From: Alphaproteobacteria bacterium
GTDB lineage: Bacteria > Pseudomonadota > Alphaproteobacteria > Micropepsales > Micropepsaceae
DNA: 64,000 nucleotides
Assembly (NCBI GenBank): GCA_017308375.1
Contig: JAFKEW010000043.1
Location: 1 to 64,000, forward strand
Reading direction: 5' to 3'
The position numbers were made by a program, and so were the translations under genes. Shown one piece after another: positions 6,836-16,165 of the stretch (position 1 is the first letter of the stretch; each line of letters begins with the position of its first letter). The notes under the pieces were generated by a model. It was not told where the DNA came from. It saw only the letters and a list, made by a program, of their open reading frames with translations, and ran no database searches.

Positions 6836-7162
6836 TCAGTCGCTCCGGCGGCCGTTGGGGCGGGACCAGATCAGGCTGTAGCCTTCACCCTCTTCGTCGT
6901 CGAAGAGGTTGGCGAAGATCGGGGCGGTGAAGCTCGGATCGTCGAGCTTGAGGCCCAGATAGTCGCGGCCCTCGTTGGAGCGCTTGGCCCAGGCGGCGCC
7001 GATCTCGACTCGGCCGACATAGACGCGGTGGCTGGGGCTGTTGTCGCCGGAGCGGGTGGTTTCGGGGACGATCCGGACGTTCTTGGCCTGGACCGAGAGG
7101 GTGACGATTTCGCCGGTGAATTCGTTCGAGCCGGTCTTCTTGAAGGTGCCGATGGTCGCCAT
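6836..7162 (-). CDS. DUF736 family protein (second copy)
   Basis: A 108-residue protein starting MATIGTFKKTGSNEFTGEI at ATG 7162, with an AAGGAG site upstream. It ends GYSLIWSRPNGRRSD, the usual DUF736 C-terminus. Compared with the copy at 1157-1492 it is closer to the family norm (Phe-Thr-Gly-Glu-Ile, Leu-Lys-Leu-Asp-Asp-Pro-Ser-Phe). The family is abundant on alphaproteobacterial ICEs and has no known activity. It appears to be a single-gene transcript with its own terminator and a structured element about 115-165 bases upstream. Confidence 0.92.
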   Translation of the reverse strand: MATIGTFKKTGSNEFTGEIVTLSVQAKNVRIVPETTRSGDNSPSHRVYVGRVEIGAAWAKRSNEGRDYLGLKLDDPSFTAPIFANLFDDEEGEGYSLIWSRPNGRRSD

Positions 7163-7756
7163 GGTAGTTCTCCTTGATCTCTGTTTCCGAGCCCGCACCA
7201 TTGCGGCCTCGATGGTGATCGAGGGGCCGGAGGCGATCGACGGCGCACCCCGAAGGGGCTCGACAGCAAAGGAGGGACTTTCTTGTCTCGCGAGGAATGA
7301 CGGCGCAGCCGGCAGGGGAAGAAAGTTTTGACGCCGCTGTTGCGCCATAGGCGGTCGAGGCTTCAGCCGGCCTTCGGCCAGATCAATCCATCGAAGAGGC
7401 CGTTCGGTGCGCTCGGCCTGACAGAGCTGACATCAAGGGGAACGTGGCGACTTTCGAGTCGCCGCAAGCTCCGGCCGGTGAAGGCGACGGCGATCCGAGC
7501 CCTGTCCTGGCTGCCAACGGATTTCCCGTTTCGAAGCCCAAGCTCCGGCTGCACGCTCCATTTCACACGACTTGTAGGCCGGGTCTCGCCGCCGTCACCA
7601 TCTGGTCCAAGCGCTCAGACGACCGCCATGACTCCGGCGACTCTGCGATGGCGGGCTGAACTTCACCGCCGAAGCCGCTCTCTGGTCAGCTTCGATGACG
7701 GGGACTGCCGGGGGCCCGGATGCCTGATCTGACCCCGCCCCGCCGACGCGACGGTG
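7163..7756. other. Long intergenic region, no supported gene
   Basis: About 590 bases with short overlapping frames on both strands, none with recognisable domains or good ribosome sites. The only clear structure is the hairpin element at 7277-7326. Confidence 0.5.
7277..7326 (-). promoter_or_regulatory. Hairpin element with TCGCGAGACAA core, copy 1
   Basis: Inverted arms ACTTTCTT (7277-7284) and AAGAAAGT (7319-7326) enclose a GC-rich segment. On the minus strand the 3' inner side reads TCGCGAGACAA. A second element at 10169-10231 has the same core but different, still complementary arms. Both lie 115-185 bases upstream of minus-strand genes. Confidence 0.5.
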
Positions 7757-8197
7757 TCAGCCCCGCGCCAAGCCCTGTCCGGCCGGTCCGGGCGTGGCCA
7801 TTCCGGTGAAGCGAACGAACGCCGTGACGCTGACGGCGATCGCGCCGATGACGGCGAAGATCGTCTGCCACGTAGGCGAAGGCATAGCCATCTGGGCGAT
7901 TCCATGCGTGGCGCTGTAACCGGCGACGGCGGCGGGCGCGACGTAAAGGAGGATGATCAGGAGCCGAAGCCACGTCCACGGCACAAAGGCAAGCGCGAGC
8001 TGGCCAAGACCAAAGGTTATGCCGCCGGCCACGACACCCACCGCTATGCCGCCGAGCACGCCGGCTCCACTGTGGAAGGCCCAGATGCCGATCGTCAGGC
8101 CGGCGAAAAAGGGCAGTGCGAAGACGGCGAGGTTGAACAGCAGCCAGCAGAAGAAGCCGATGGCGACAATGACGAGCAGTGGTCCGAAGATGATCAT
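7757..8197 (-). CDS. Small multi-pass membrane protein
   Basis: A 146-residue hydrophobic protein with start at ATG 8197 (MIIFGPLLVIVAIGFF) preceded by CGGAG. About four to five transmembrane segments can be seen: residues 2-22, 26-45, 48-68, 75-95 and 115-135. No catalytic motif is visible. Comparable small membrane proteins are common accessory genes on this ICE type, but I do not recognise a named family. A longer in-frame start at 8263 would add a Trp-rich, poorly hydrophobic leader and looks wrong. Confidence 0.65.
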   Translation of the reverse strand: MIIFGPLLVIVAIGFFCWLLFNLAVFALPFFAGLTIGIWAFHSGAGVLGGIAVGVVAGGITFGLGQLALAFVPWTWLRLLIILLYVAPAAVAGYSATHGIAQMAMPSPTWQTIFAVIGAIAVSVTAFVRFTGMATPGPAGQGLARG

Positions 8198-8345
8198 GGC
8201 GGTGCGCTCCGTGAGATAGGGGTCTGACGGTCGCGCCTTCCACCACCACCACGGCGCGACCACGAATATAGCCGCAAACAGGCGCCGGCGGGAGCAGAAA
8301 TCCCACTGGCGCTCTGAGGTTCAGCTTTCGTGGTGGTTCGCCCCT

Positions 8346-8513
8346 TCATGGTTGGAAGGGGTCGAATTCGTGGATGACGGCGGCGGGATCGCCGTCATAT
8401 TCGGCGGCCAGCATGACGCCGAAGTTGCCAGCGTCAGCATGGAAGACGACGACGCAGACCATGAGGGTGGTGGCGAGGTTCCAGCCGTTGGCGAATGCGA
8501 GGGCTTGAGACAT
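8346..8513 (-). CDS. 55-residue hypothetical protein
   Basis: A short ORF from ATG 8513 with an AGGAG site 8 bases upstream. The product begins MSQALAFANGWNLATTLMV and contains one hydrophobic stretch (about residues 12-25) followed by an acidic tail. No family is recognised. The ribosome site and plausible composition support a real gene, possibly a small membrane-associated peptide; the longer in-frame start at 8591 lacks such a site. Confidence 0.5.
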   Translation of the reverse strand: MSQALAFANGWNLATTLMVCVVVFHADAGNFGVMLAAEYDGDPAAVIHEFDPFQP

Positions 8514-8831
8514 TGATCCGGCTCCTGTGCTGAGGCGGGGGCATCCCCGCGCGACAGGCGCCCGATGTGTCCGGCCGAGGGCCGCAATCACCGCGAAGGC
8601 GAAGACAGAGCGGCGGCACGCTTCAGCGTAAGCCGACCCCTTGCGGGTTGATGGCGTCAGGACCGCGGACGGACCAAGGATCAGCGCTGATAGACGCAGG
8701 GATGGCGACCGCCGGCAGGAGCCGCGTCTGAAAGCCCGCCGCCAGCGGCTGGAACCTCGTCACCCTCACGGTGCGCAGGCCGATCAGCTAAGGTGTGCTC
8801 TCGAGACGAAGTGACGGTCGAGGTGCGCGGC
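8514..8831. other. Intergenic, no supported gene
   Basis: About 320 bases with only short arginine-rich frames typical of GC-rich noncoding shadow. No strong hairpin or promoter was identified. Confidence 0.4.
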
Positions 8832-9041
8832 ATGGCGGAGTTCACGGGACGCGACCTGCACCTGGTGAAGAAGGCGCTCGCCATTGCGGTGTTGGCGATC
8901 GAGCGGCAGCCAGGGCCTTTTCAATCGGCGTCCGATCAGGGCGACATGAAGGCGCTCCTCGACGGCCTGATCGAGAACGATACGGAGTTGGCGCACTATG
9001 CTCGTGCGGCCCGGATCGCCGTCACGGGTGAACCGGATTGA
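8832..9041 (+). CDS. 69-residue hypothetical protein
   Basis: Starts at ATG 8832 after a GAGGTG site; an in-frame start 39 bases upstream has no ribosome site. The protein is helical: RDLHLVKKALAIAVLAIERQ, then DMKALLDGLIENDTELAHYARAARIAVTGE. It is one of only two plus-strand genes in the ICE backbone, the other being the XRE regulator. The amphipathic helices suggest a small regulator or adaptor, but no family is recognised. Confidence 0.55.
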   Translation: MAEFTGRDLHLVKKALAIAVLAIERQPGPFQSASDQGDMKALLDGLIENDTELAHYARAARIAVTGEPD

Positions 9042-9115
9042 AAGGCGGCGCTACGGAAAGCCGATAATCGGTCTCGGTGGATCCACGTCACTACGCATGA
9101 ATGGCAAGGCGGCGC

Positions 9116-10045
9116 TCACGCGCCGCCGAACTTCCAGACCGGGATGCCGAGCTTCTTGGCCTTGTCGGCGAGGTTGTCCTGGATGCCGGTGCCCGGGAAG
9201 TGCATCACACCGATCGGCAGGACCTCCAGTATGGCGTCGTTGCGTTTGAACGGTGCGGCCTTGGCGTGTTTCGTCCAGTCAGGTTTGAAGGCGATCTGCG
9301 GGACCTTGCGGTTGTCGGCCCATTTGGCGGCGATCAGCTCGGCGCCCTTGGGCGAACCGCCGTGCAGCAGCACCATGTCCGGGTGCTTGGCGTGGACCTG
9401 ATCGAGCTTGGCCCAGACCAGGCGGTGATCGTTGAAGTCGAGCCCGCCGGTCAGAGCCACCTTCGGCCCCGCGGGCAGAAGCACCTGGTTGTCGGCGCGC
9501 CTCTTCGCCGCCAGGAAGTCGCGGCTGTCGATCATCGCCGCGGTGAGGTTGCGATGGTTGACCTTCGACCCGTTGCGTGGCCGCCAGGCCGAATGGGTGT
9601 GTTGCTCGAATTGGTCGGCGGCTTGGTCCCGCATCAGCTCGAAGGCGTTGCGGCGTTCGATCAGCGTCTGCCCTTCCGCCGTCAGGCGCTCCAGCTCGAC
9701 GGACTTGACCTCACTGCCATCCTGTTCCCGTTGCGAGCGCTGCTGCGCCAGCTCGTTGTCGTCGAGTTCGCGCTCGATCCGGTCGATGGCGCGGTGGAAG
9801 ACGTTCACCGTCGACCAGAGCAGGTCCTCGAGGTCGGGTTCGAGGCGCGTGTCGGCCAGCGCCACCACGAGGGCGTCGAAGATGTCGGAGATGCTGCCCG
9901 CGAGAATGTTCGCTTCCGGAAGCGGTCTGGGATCGGGCTCGTCGTGAAAGGGACGGTAGCCATAGAGCTGGAGTTCGTGGAGGACTTGGTCGGTCGGGGA
10001 TGAGCTATGGTGAGGCTCGAAATCGTCGTCGCTGTCGGTCGTCAT
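9116..10045 (-). CDS. DUF2493 (YspA-like Rossmann) domain protein
   Basis: A 309-residue protein. The start at 10045 (MTTDSDDDFEP) is preferred over 10090 because GAGGA precedes it. The N-terminal 200 residues are helical and Asp/Glu-rich, with a coiled-coil-like middle (ERELDDNELAQQRSQREQDGSEVKSVELERLTAE split over 125-160). The C-terminal 85 residues form the DUF2493 Rossmann fold with VLLHGGSPKGAELIAAKWA and a final FPGTGIQDNLADKAKKLGIP. The SLOG-like HGGSPKGAE loop suggests nucleotide or nucleotide-derivative binding. This architecture recurs on alphaproteobacterial ICEs; its activity is unknown. Confidence 0.8.
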   Translation of the reverse strand: MTTDSDDDFEPHHSSSPTDQVLHELQLYGYRPFHDEPDPRPLPEANILAGSISDIFDALVVALADTRLEPDLEDLLWSTVNVFHRAIDRIERELDDNELAQQRSQREQDGSEVKSVELERLTAEGQTLIERRNAFELMRDQAADQFEQHTHSAWRPRNGSKVNHRNLTAAMIDSRDFLAAKRRADNQVLLPAGPKVALTGGLDFNDHRLVWAKLDQVHAKHPDMVLLHGGSPKGAELIAAKWADNRKVPQIAFKPDWTKHAKAAPFKRNDAILEVLPIGVMHFPGTGIQDNLADKAKKLGIPVWKFGGA

Positions 10046-10168
10046 CGCGGCTTTCCTCGTCGGATCGGCCGCGCCCATCGCGGCCTTCATGGCGACGAAG
10101 GCGGCGGGCGGACCGGACCTGCACCCGCAGCGCAGCGAAGGGCCGGAGCCTCGGCGGAGGACCGAAGG

Positions 10169-10231
10169 GGGCCGACTATTTTGTCTCGCGATGTAAAGGC
10201 GGCTTTGCCGCCGACGGAAAATAGTCGGCCC
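10169..10231 (-). promoter_or_regulatory. Hairpin element with TCGCGAGACAA core, copy 2
   Basis: Perfect 14-base inverted repeat (10169-10182 with 10218-10231) enclosing an inner perfect hairpin GGCGGC-TTT-GCCGCC (10198-10212). It lies in the 324-base gap 10046-10369 upstream of the DUF2493 gene, where no coding sequence is supported. The minus-strand inner sequence CATCGCGAGACAA matches copy 1 at 7277-7326. Confidence 0.55.
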
Positions 10232-10369
10232 ACTAGGTTGCCGGTCCGGGCCGTTTGCCGCCCGATCGCCCTCTCAGAAGGCCGTGGGCGTGGTGCTCTC
10301 CGACGCTGACGGAAAGCATGACCGCCGACCCTATGGCGACGACACTGCCGCGCCCCATCCCCGTTCCGG

Positions 10370-11425
10370 CTATGCCGCCAGCTCCATGAAGCGCGCGACG
10401 TCCTGCGCCGCGATCTGCACCCGGCTTGCCGCCCGAAGCGCGTCGATCCCGAGCAGGCGGAGATCCTCGTTGAAGTCGCCGAGCCGTGGCGAGATCACGA
10501 TCGCCTCGATCCCGGCCTCCTGCGCCCGGTCGATCAGCGTCGCCATGGCGCCGTCCCCGGCGGGATCGTCGTCGCGGGCGATGTAGAGCCTGCGCAACGT
10601 GTCCGGGAACAGGATGGCGGAGAGATGCGCTGCCGAGAGCGCTGCGACCATCGGCATGGCGGGAAGGACACACCTGAACGACAGCATCGTCTCGATGCCC
10701 TCGCCGGCCGCCATCACCTCGCCCGCCACGCCAAATCGAACGGCGTGACCGAGCAAGTCGCCCATCGCCCGCCTCGGGGTGTCGATCGGCGCCTTGCCGA
10801 GCGTCGCCTCGGAGAAGCCGCCCGGATCGAGCCAGGTGCGATGCGCCCCGGTGAGATGGCCCGCGAGATCGGTGACGGAAGCGATCATCGCCGGCCAGGT
10901 CTCGGTGGGGCTATGGTCGTCAGGCCGATAGTAGCAGCGCGGGTGGAAGCGGAGCGCTCCGGTTCCGTGCAAAGCCGTAATGCCGCGATTGCGGAGATAC
11001 GCTTCTACGAGAGTACGAGACAGCGGCAGCGACATGGCGAACAGTCGCCGCGCCGCTTCCGGTGATCCTGTTGGAGTAGTCGGCGTGCGCGATCGCGGAC
11101 GATCCGGTTCCGGCTCAGGGCGCGGCAGGCTGAGGAACGAACGCGCCTCGTCGGCGACGTCCTTGAAGTCGACGAGGCCGCAGCTCTCCCGGATGACGTC
11201 GAGCAGGTCGCCATGCTCGCCGGTCGCGGCGTCGGTCCATTTGCCTGCAGGCCCCTTCATCGTCTCTTTGAGCCTGACGAACATCGAGCGGCCCGCCGCG
11301 TTGCGGACGTCGCCCACCAGCCAGTAACCGCCCTCCCGCCGCCCGGCGGAGAGGTAATGTCGGCACACTGCCTCGGCGTCGCGCGCGAGACGGTTGGCCA
11401 GTTCGGATGCATCGTGGCGGGCCAT
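10370..11425 (-). CDS. Toprim-domain protein (primase-like)
   Basis: A 351-residue protein starting at ATG 11425, overlapping the upstream stop by one base (TGATG). The N-terminal 110 residues include GYWLVGDVRNAAGRSMFVRL and TGEHGDLLDVIRE, typical of plasmid and ICE DUF7146/Toprim proteins. The C-terminal Toprim domain has the conserved Glu in MAAGEGIETMLSF near residue 245 and an acidic motif in LYIARDDDPAGDGAM near 290. Such proteins resemble DnaG-type catalytic domains and probably prime transferred single-stranded DNA. No N-terminal zinc finger is seen. Confidence 0.85.
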   Translation of the reverse strand: MARHDASELANRLARDAEAVCRHYLSAGRREGGYWLVGDVRNAAGRSMFVRLKETMKGPAGKWTDAATGEHGDLLDVIRESCGLVDFKDVADEARSFLSLPRPEPEPDRPRSRTPTTPTGSPEAARRLFAMSLPLSRTLVEAYLRNRGITALHGTGALRFHPRCYYRPDDHSPTETWPAMIASVTDLAGHLTGAHRTWLDPGGFSEATLGKAPIDTPRRAMGDLLGHAVRFGVAGEVMAAGEGIETMLSFRCVLPAMPMVAALSAAHLSAILFPDTLRRLYIARDDDPAGDGAMATLIDRAQEAGIEAIVISPRLGDFNEDLRLLGIDALRAASRVQIAAQDVARFMELAA

Positions 11426-14400
11426 CACGCGGCTTCCCGCTCGCCGATGCGCTCGACCGGATATTGGTCGAGCACCTTCGTCAGCACACCGCCGCCGGTC
11501 GCATCCGTCGGCACGAACATGCGCAGCTTCCAGGAGATGATCTCGCTGAAGAGGCCGTAGGCGCGCAGGCGATCGCGCATGGTGTCGGCGAAGCCTGACA
11601 GCTCGATGCGGTGTGCGCCCATGACCCGCACCCGATGGAGCTGCAAGCCCTCGGCGAGGTCGAGAACGGTGCGCCCCTCGATCAGCGCCGCAAAGGCCGC
11701 ATCCGGTGTCAGGGTGGCGGACCCGGTCAACGAGGCGTTCGCGGCCCAGGCCGGAGAAACCCTGCGGCCGATAATGCGTTCGCCCGCGTCGGTCTGGAGC
11801 CGATAGACGCGCGTCGACTCGTTCGGCAGGCGCTTCCAGATCGGTAACAGCAAGCCGGCGACGATGTGGATCGTGCTGTCGGCAAACTCGGGGACCTCCG
11901 ACACTTCGCGAGCCCATGCCGCCGCGAACGCCTCGCGGTCGGCCGCCTGCCAATGGCTCTCGTCCATCATCTTCAGCGAGGCGTGATGGTGTTCCATCGG
12001 CCGGATCAGCCGAACGCGGCGTTCGATCTCGCCATCGTCGAGCATCAGGCTCGGTGCCGGGATCTGCACGGCGGCCCGGCCCGAGCGCTCGTTGATCAGC
12101 AGCATCGCGCGGGGATCGGCGAGGTGATCGAGCGCCTCGTCGAGCGTCACCGGACGATTGCGCCGACGCTCGGTGATGGTGAGCAGCCGGGTCTCCGCGC
12201 CCGTGGCAGGATGGGTGTAGATCGCGCGGCGATCGGTGACGACGAAGCTTTCGGCCCGCAGCGTCTCCAGGCCGGCGTCATAGACGCCGCTGGCGATGGC
12301 GCCCTCGATCTTGGCGTTCAGCAACTGCTCGAACGCCGTGAAGAGCACGCCCTGCAGCTCGATGGTCAGCGCCAGCAGGCGGTTGAGGAAGGTCGTGATC
12401 GGCGGCAGCTCGTCCCTGATGCCGTTGGCGTCCATGAGCTTGAGGCCGGTGGCGTCCTCGAACATCTGGAGCGAGCAATCTTCGATCTTGCCGCGTACAA
12501 GCAGGAGGTAGAGCTGGCGCAACGCGTCGCGGGCATAGTGGGATTCGAGATTGTCCTCGGGCCTGAACAATCCCTGTCCGCCGGTCTGGCGCTGGCCGCG
12601 GGTGATGGCGCCCAGCGTGTCCAAGCGGCGGGCGATGGTCGAGAGGAAGCGCTTCTCGGCCTTCACGTCGGTGGCGATCGGCCGGAAGAGCGGCGGCTGC
12701 GCCTGGTTGGTGCGGTTGGTCCGCCCGAGCCCCTGGATCGCGGCGTCGGCCTTCCAGCCGGGTTCGAGCAAATAGTGGACGCGCAGGCGGCGGTTCCGCG
12801 CCGACAGCTCGGCGTGGTAACTCCGGCCCGTCCCGCCCGCCTCCGAGAAGACGAGGATGCGCTTCAGGTCGTCCATGAAGGAGGCGGTCTCGGCGAGGTT
12901 GGCAGAAGCGGCGCGGTTCTCGACGACGAGGCGGTCGCCCTTGCGCACGACGCGGCGCGAGCGTCCGGTCACTTCGGCGACGAGATCCGTGCCGAAGCGC
13001 TGGACGATCTGGTCGAGCGCGCCGGGCACCGGCGGCAGCGAAGCCAGCCGCTCGATCAGCTCGTTGCGGCGGGCGACGGCCTCGCGGCTCTCGACGGGCT
13101 GGCCGTCCCGAAAGACGGGCCGGGATGAGAGATTGCCCTCGCTGTCGGTGAACGGCTCGTAGAGTTGCACGGGGAAGGAATGAGCGAGGTAGTCGAGAAC
13201 GTACTCGCGCGGCGTGATGTCGACGCGGATGTCGTTCCATTCCTCGGTCGGAATCTCGGCGAGCCGACGCTCCATCAGGGCCTCGCCGGTCGAAACGATC
13301 TGCACCACGGCGGCATGGCCGGCCGCTAGGTCCTGATCGATCGAACGGATCAGCGTCGGCGTCTTCATTGAGGTCAGCAGATGGCCGAAGAAGCGCTGCT
13401 TGGCGCTCTCGAAAGCCGAGCGGGCCGCCGACTTCGCCTGGGCGTTCAGCGTGCCGCTCTCGTCGGTGATGTTGGCGGCCTGCATCGCGGCGTCGAGATG
13501 GTTGTGGATGATCGCGAAGGCGCCGGCATAGGCGTCGTAGATGCGCCGCTGCTCGTCGGTGAGCGGGTGCTCGATCAGCTCGTATTCGACGCCGTCATAG
13601 GAGAGCGAGCGGGCCGTGTAGAGACCGAGCGAACGCAGATCGCGGGCGAGCACTTCCATGGCGGCGACACCGCCATCCTCGATCGCCTCCACGAACTCCG
13701 CGCGGGTGGCGAAGGGGAAGTCCTCGCCGCCCCAGAGGCCGAGCCGCTGGGCATAGGCGAGATTGTGGACGGTGGTCGCGCCGGTGGCCGAGACATAGAC
13801 CACGCGCGCGTCCGGCAGCGCGTGCTGCAGGCGCAAGCCCGCGCGGCCCTGCTGGGAGGGCGCGACATCGCCGCGTTCGCCCTTGCCGCCACCGGCGTTC
13901 TGCATGGCATGGCTCTCGTCGAAAATGATCACTCCGTCGAAGTCGGAGCCCAACCATTCGACGATCTGGCGGACGCGCGAAAGCTTCTCGCCGCGGTCGT
14001 CGGACCGCAGCGTAGCGTAGGTTAAAAATAGGACGCCTTCGGCAAGGCGGATCGGCTTGCCCTGGGGGAAGCGCGAGAGCGGCGTGATGAGCAGACGCTC
14101 CATGCCGAGCGCCGACCAGTCGCGCTGGGCGTCCTCGAGCAGCTTGTCAGACTTGGAGATCCAGACTGCCTTGCGGCGACCCTTCAGCCAGTTGTCCAAG
14201 ATGATGCCAGCCGACTGGCGGCCTTTGCCGGCGCCGGTGCCGTCGCCCAGCATGAAGCCGCGGCGAAAGCGAACGGCGTTCGGCGCATCATCGCGAGCGG
14301 CGGTGACGAGATCGAAGGTCTCGTCCACGGTCCAGGCGCCGGCGAGGTAGTCGCCATGCGCTTCGCCGGTATAGATCACGGTCTCGAGCTGGGCGTCGGA

Positions 14401-15759
14401 CAGGAGACCGTCGCTGACGAGACTGATCGGCAGCCGTGGCCGGTAGCTCGGCTTTGGCGGTGCGACCGAGGACATGGCGGCGGATTGCACCAGCTTGGTG
14501 GGATGCGCCTGGGCTCTGGGAATCCGGATCGATTGGAGCCGGTATTCCTCATAGATCGCATCGCTTAGACGCGCGCCCTCGGGCGGCGTCCAGTCGATCG
14601 TCTCATAGCCGAGATCGACCGCCTCCGGGTCCACGACGGACGGCTTGCCCGGTGCCGCTGCAGCGGCGCGCGCGAGATAGCCGCGCACGGTCCGCGGTGT
14701 GGCAGCGGCCGACACAGGGATGGCGAGGCTCCGCGCGAGCGCGAGACGCGCCGGAACGTGCTCCGCGATCCAGCCGAGCAAGGTCGCGACGTCGGGCGCG
14801 ACGCCCCGCGATTGCGGCAGCCCGGTCGGGTTATCGGCGGGCGCCTTGTCGATGACGATCAGCCGCGTGTCGATGGTAGTGCCGTGCTTGGCGTAGACCG
14901 CGCCGTCGATCGCGGCCGTGAACACGATGCGGCCGCGCTCCTGCAGCCGGACGAAGGCGTCGTGCCAAGCCGGGGTGTCCGGCCCGAAGCTCGCGCCGGT
15001 GATCGCCACCAGCCGCCCGCCGTCGGCGAGACGCGCGAGCGCCGAAGCGATGTGGCGAAAAGCGGTGTCGGCCACGCGGTCGGCGACGTTCGCCATCGCC
15101 GAGAACGGTGGGTTCATCAACACGACGCTCGGGACCGCGCTGGGATCGAGGTGATCGTCGATCTGGGCGGCATCGAAGCGTGCGACGGAGACGGCCGGAA
15201 AGAGGGAGGTGAGCAGCGCCGAGCGGGTCTCGGCCAGCTCGTTCAGCACGAGCGCGCCGCCGGCGATCTCGGCCAGGATAGCGAGCAGGCCGGTTCCGGC
15301 CGAAGGCTCCAGCACGCGATCAGCGGGCCCAATGGCCGCCGCGGTCAGGGCCGCGAAGCCGAGCGGGGTCGGCGTTGAGAATTGCTGGAAGGCCTCGCTC
15401 TCGGCGGAGCGGCGGGTGTGGGTGGGGAGAAGGCCGGCGATCTTGGTCAAGGCGGAAAGCCGGGAAGTCGGAGAGTCGGCTTTGCGAAACAACGCCTTTC
15501 CGTATTTGCGGAGGAAGAGGACGGTCCCGGCCTCGCAGGCGTCATAAGCCGTCTTCCAGTCCCAGGCGCCCGAGGCGTCGGAAGCGCCGAAAGCCGCTTC
15601 CATGGCGGCGCGAAGGATCGCGGCATCGACGCGCTGGCCGCGCTCGAGATGTGGGAGGAGTCGCTCTGCGGCGGCGATGATCGAACAGGGGGCGTCGGGA
15701 CGATGGACAGGCGACGGCTGCGCGGCCTGGTCGGCCGCGATCGGAGAAAGGTCGTTCAT
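11425..15759 (-). CDS. Strawberry-notch-like methyltransferase/helicase
   Basis: A 1,444-residue protein from ATG 15759. An N-terminal SAM-binding methyltransferase-like domain has motif I EPSAGTG at 151-157 and motif IV NPPF at 216-219. A superfamily II helicase core follows, with Walker A-like GDGTGAGKGRQ near 506 and DESH near 605. Further on come the Strawberry-notch helical regions (ARSLSYDGVEYE, GLGRTNRTNQAQPPLFRP). These giant proteins are a signature of large alphaproteobacterial ICEs and may protect or modify incoming DNA. A conserved-looking leader hairpin lies 22-78 bases upstream of the ATG. Confidence 0.9.
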   Translation of the reverse strand: MNDLSPIAADQAAQPSPVHRPDAPCSIIAAAERLLPHLERGQRVDAAILRAAMEAAFGASDASGAWDWKTAYDACEAGTVLFLRKYGKALFRKADSPTSRLSALTKIAGLLPTHTRRSAESEAFQQFSTPTPLGFAALTAAAIGPADRVLEPSAGTGLLAILAEIAGGALVLNELAETRSALLTSLFPAVSVARFDAAQIDDHLDPSAVPSVVLMNPPFSAMANVADRVADTAFRHIASALARLADGGRLVAITGASFGPDTPAWHDAFVRLQERGRIVFTAAIDGAVYAKHGTTIDTRLIVIDKAPADNPTGLPQSRGVAPDVATLLGWIAEHVPARLALARSLAIPVSAAATPRTVRGYLARAAAAAPGKPSVVDPEAVDLGYETIDWTPPEGARLSDAIYEEYRLQSIRIPRAQAHPTKLVQSAAMSSVAPPKPSYRPRLPISLVSDGLLSDAQLETVIYTGEAHGDYLAGAWTVDETFDLVTAARDDAPNAVRFRRGFMLGDGTGAGKGRQSAGIILDNWLKGRRKAVWISKSDKLLEDAQRDWSALGMERLLITPLSRFPQGKPIRLAEGVLFLTYATLRSDDRGEKLSRVRQIVEWLGSDFDGVIIFDESHAMQNAGGGKGERGDVAPSQQGRAGLRLQHALPDARVVYVSATGATTVHNLAYAQRLGLWGGEDFPFATRAEFVEAIEDGGVAAMEVLARDLRSLGLYTARSLSYDGVEYELIEHPLTDEQRRIYDAYAGAFAIIHNHLDAAMQAANITDESGTLNAQAKSAARSAFESAKQRFFGHLLTSMKTPTLIRSIDQDLAAGHAAVVQIVSTGEALMERRLAEIPTEEWNDIRVDITPREYVLDYLAHSFPVQLYEPFTDSEGNLSSRPVFRDGQPVESREAVARRNELIERLASLPPVPGALDQIVQRFGTDLVAEVTGRSRRVVRKGDRLVVENRAASANLAETASFMDDLKRILVFSEAGGTGRSYHAELSARNRRLRVHYLLEPGWKADAAIQGLGRTNRTNQAQPPLFRPIATDVKAEKRFLSTIARRLDTLGAITRGQRQTGGQGLFRPEDNLESHYARDALRQLYLLLVRGKIEDCSLQMFEDATGLKLMDANGIRDELPPITTFLNRLLALTIELQGVLFTAFEQLLNAKIEGAIASGVYDAGLETLRAESFVVTDRRAIYTHPATGAETRLLTITERRRNRPVTLDEALDHLADPRAMLLINERSGRAAVQIPAPSLMLDDGEIERRVRLIRPMEHHHASLKMMDESHWQAADREAFAAAWAREVSEVPEFADSTIHIVAGLLLPIWKRLPNESTRVYRLQTDAGERIIGRRVSPAWAANASLTGSATLTPDAAFAALIEGRTVLDLAEGLQLHRVRVMGAHRIELSGFADTMRDRLRAYGLFSEIISWKLRMFVPTDATGGGVLTKVLDQYPVERIGEREAA

Positions 15760-15780
15760 GAAGGGAGCCTCGGGAGAGCG

Positions 15781-15837
15781 GGAACGGGCGAGCCGGCCGG
15801 CGCTCTCTCTCGGACCGCACCGGCTCAAACCCGTTCC
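15781..15837 (-). promoter_or_regulatory. Structured leader, copy upstream of the Strawberry-notch gene
   Basis: Arms GGAACGGG (15781-15788) and CCCGTTCC (15830-15837), plus inner pairing CGAGCCGG / CCGGCTC, enclose a GAGAGAGAG run. The transcript layout (arm, UU, GAG, GA-repeat, GC-rich block, opposite arm) matches the leaders of the ParB and ArdC genes at 21350-21396 and 22548-22593. Confidence 0.5.
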
Positions 15838-15856
15838 GGCCGCCCTCTCCCTCTCA

Positions 15857-16165
15857 TCACGCCGCCGCCTTCACGGCGCGCCACCATGCGATCCGCTCGT
15901 CGCGGGTCGCGTTCGCCAATCGACGTAGGAGGTCGCCGTGGCAGGGAAGCGGAGCGCAGAAGCAGACGAGGTCGCGGCCGCGCAGTTCGTCGAGCGCGCG
16001 CAGCAGATTGTGCTGATCCGCCAGCCAGCGTTCGTGCTTCGCGATGACGGCGGCCCGATCGCCGTCAGGGCCGATCCGGAACGGATTGCCCCATTTGCTG
16101 CCGCGGCCGATATAGACGGCGCCGGCTGGGACGCCATTCACTCGCTTGTTGAGAACCTTGCACAT
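15857..16165 (-). CDS. DUF4326 domain protein
   Basis: A 102-residue protein from ATG 16165 (MCKVLNKRVNGVPAGAVYIGRGSKWGNPF). The GR-SKWGNPF motif near residues 21-29 and DLVCFCAPLPCHGDLL near 73-88 are the DUF4326 hallmarks. The conserved Cys and His residues suggest metal or nucleotide binding, but function is unknown; the family is common on phages and ICEs. An upstream in-frame extension to 16228 lacks family similarity. The GGAGGCGACGCAG leader supplies the ribosome site. Confidence 0.85.
   Translation of the reverse strand: MCKVLNKRVNGVPAGAVYIGRGSKWGNPFRIGPDGDRAAVIAKHERWLADQHNLLRALDELRGRDLVCFCAPLPCHGDLLRRLANATRDERIAWWRAVKAAA

Noticed and set aside
7328..7732. 134-codon plus-strand frame
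   Set aside because: Arg/Ser-rich composition, no ribosome site and no recognisable domain.
11866..13128. 420-codon plus-strand frame inside the Strawberry-notch gene
   Set aside because: Antisense shadow with no domain.
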